7,384 nucleotides of DNA from an uncultured Collinsella sp. GTDB taxonomy: Bacteria; Actinomycetota; Coriobacteriia; Coriobacteriales; Coriobacteriaceae. Position numbers and translations under genes: made by a program. Shown one piece after another: positions 7,121 through 7,384 of this stretch (positions are counted from its first letter, which is position 1; each line of letters opens with the position of its first letter). Where the stretch lies: contig CABUJH010000072.1 in assembly GCA_902491895.1 (NCBI GenBank), forward strand, positions 1-7,384, in the 5' to 3' direction. A model generated the notes under the pieces. That model was not told the DNA's origin and did not search any database. It saw only the letters and a list, made by a program, of their open reading frames with translations.

Positions 7121-7144
7121 CGTGCGGAACTCGCGATAAACCTT
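7121..7144 (-). repeat. 24-nt intergenic box, copy A, next to the terminator hairpin
   Basis: The reverse complement of 7121-7144 is identical, base for base, to 7339-7362. On the minus strand the box begins AAGGTTTATCGCG and ends TTCCGCACG. Exactly ten bases later comes CACTTAATGTG, the top of the terminator hairpin (7100-7110). The box straddles the inner edge of the right inverted-repeat arm at 7138. Its function is unknown. Confidence 0.85.
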
Positions 7145-7170
7145 ATATCCGGCCCCTCCGTCCGGGGACC

Positions 7171-7338
7171 TTTCTGTATCGATATAGCTTCTGAGCTGGT
7201 TTGGCGTCGACAACGTCCAGCAAGGTTAACAAGCCAGCGTCGAATTTCCAGCGTTCTTTAGCTGAAAGAAAAAGTTGGTGTGCGGAGCTTTGCTCCGCAT
7301 TTGGGATGGGAGCCCCTCGGGAGCGGGCGGGCGTATAC
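7171..7338. other. Intergenic stretch without a convincing gene
   Basis: I find no ribosome binding site or recognisable protein family here. A 65-codon minus-strand frame covers the stretch but opens with TTG, has no family resemblance that I can name, and runs through repeat sequence at both ends. The stretch holds a compact hairpin at 7281-7299, an AT-rich hairpin TTCTTT/AAAGAA at 7254-7270, and a GGGAGC direct repeat (7308-7313 and 7319-7324). It could contain a decayed gene fragment, but nothing shows this directly. Confidence 0.5.
7281..7299. other. Compact 8-bp hairpin, possible weak terminator
   Basis: TGCGGAGC (7281-7288) pairs perfectly with GCTCCGCA (7292-7299) around a TTT loop. 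On the plus strand only TTT follows before a G-rich run. On the minus strand a T-rich run (TTTTTCTTT) begins about nine bases past the stem, farther than normal for an intrinsic terminator. It may be a weak terminator, an RNA-stabilising stem or part of a dispersed repeat. Confidence 0.45.
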
Positions 7339-7362
7339 AAGGTTTATCGCGAGTTCCGCACG
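7339..7362 (+). repeat. 24-nt intergenic box, copy B
   Basis: This is an exact inverted copy of 7121-7144, lying 194 bases further on. It is preceded by GTATACAAGG where copy A has GGATATAAGG, so similarity weakens but continues upstream. Ten bases after the box comes CACTTAATGTG (7373-7383), the same hairpin top as in copy A at the same spacing. Confidence 0.85.
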
Positions 7363-7371
7363 AGCCGGAGA

Positions 7372-7384
7372 GCACTTAATGTGC
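7372..7384. terminator. Partial hairpin cut by the window end, probably a terminator on the minus strand
   Basis: GCAC (7372-7375) pairs with GTGC (7381-7384) around TTAAT, and the preceding GGAGA suggests the stem continues beyond the window. The same loop and closing CAC/GTG pairs occur in the terminator at 7094-7116, while the outer stem bases differ. If this is a terminator, it would most naturally serve a minus-strand gene lying to the right, converging on tsaD. Confidence 0.4.

Larger units (their letters stand above)
7036..7170. repeat. Perfect 33-bp inverted repeat enclosing the operon terminator
   Basis: Bases 7036-7068 are the exact reverse complement of 7138-7170, 33 of 33 positions, with 69 bases between the arms. 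The outer part of each arm is GC-rich and the inner part AT-rich (TATAAGGTTT at 7059-7068). Matching stops immediately on both sides. The left arm begins 12 bases after the tsaD stop. The enclosed segment holds the terminator hairpin at 7094-7119. A transcript ending at that terminator contains only the left arm, so the long RNA stem could form only on read-through. A REP-like element, a cruciform, or the boundaries of an invertible segment are all possible. Confidence 0.9.

Noticed and set aside
7143..7340. A 65-codon minus-strand frame in the 3' intergenic region
   Set aside because: It starts with TTG, has no ribosome binding site that I can see, and reads through the inverted-repeat arm and the compact hairpin. 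A gene relic remains possible, but the sequence does not show it.
7036..7384. CRISPR array or insertion sequence
   Set aside because: There are only two box copies, in opposite orientation and 194 bases apart without regular spacers, and no transposase frame lies between or beside the arms.

Overview
This window looks like a chromosomal housekeeping operon from a moderately GC-rich actinobacterium. The best guess is class Coriobacteriia, Collinsella or a close relative. That assignment is an inference from the gene order (acpS-nnr-alr-tsaE-tsaB-rimI-tsaD is an actinobacterial arrangement), the base composition and the TsaB-RimI-TsaD fusion; no rRNA or other phylogenetic marker is present to confirm it.

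Layout: (1) Bases 1-187 hold the end of an unidentified upstream transcription unit, a strong rho-independent terminator (61-90) and two tandem sigma-A-like promoters (105-134 and 141-170). (2) Bases 200-7023 hold six tightly packed plus-strand genes: acpS, nnr, alr, a family-4 uracil-DNA glycosylase, tsaE, and one 794-residue gene fusing TsaB, RimI and TsaD. Junctions run from a 14-nt overlap to a 12-nt gap, with no internal terminator seen, so they most likely form one operon. (3) Bases 7024-7384 hold no convincing gene. They are rich in structure: a perfect 33-bp inverted repeat surrounding a terminator hairpin, a 24-nt box present in two opposite copies, and a second partial hairpin cut by the window end.

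The genes combine several basic functions. AcpS activates acyl carrier protein. Nnr repairs damaged NAD(P)H. Alr makes D-alanine for peptidoglycan. The uracil-DNA glycosylase repairs deaminated cytosine. TsaE with the fusion protein supplies three of the four bacterial components for the t6A37 tRNA modification, plus the ribosomal-protein S18 acetyltransferase. The fourth t6A component, TsaC/YwlC, is not in the window.

The points most worth a second look are the three-way TsaB-RimI-TsaD fusion, the AcpS C-terminal extension with a plausible internal start, and the structured 3' intergenic region, which may be a repeat family tied to terminators or an invertible segment.
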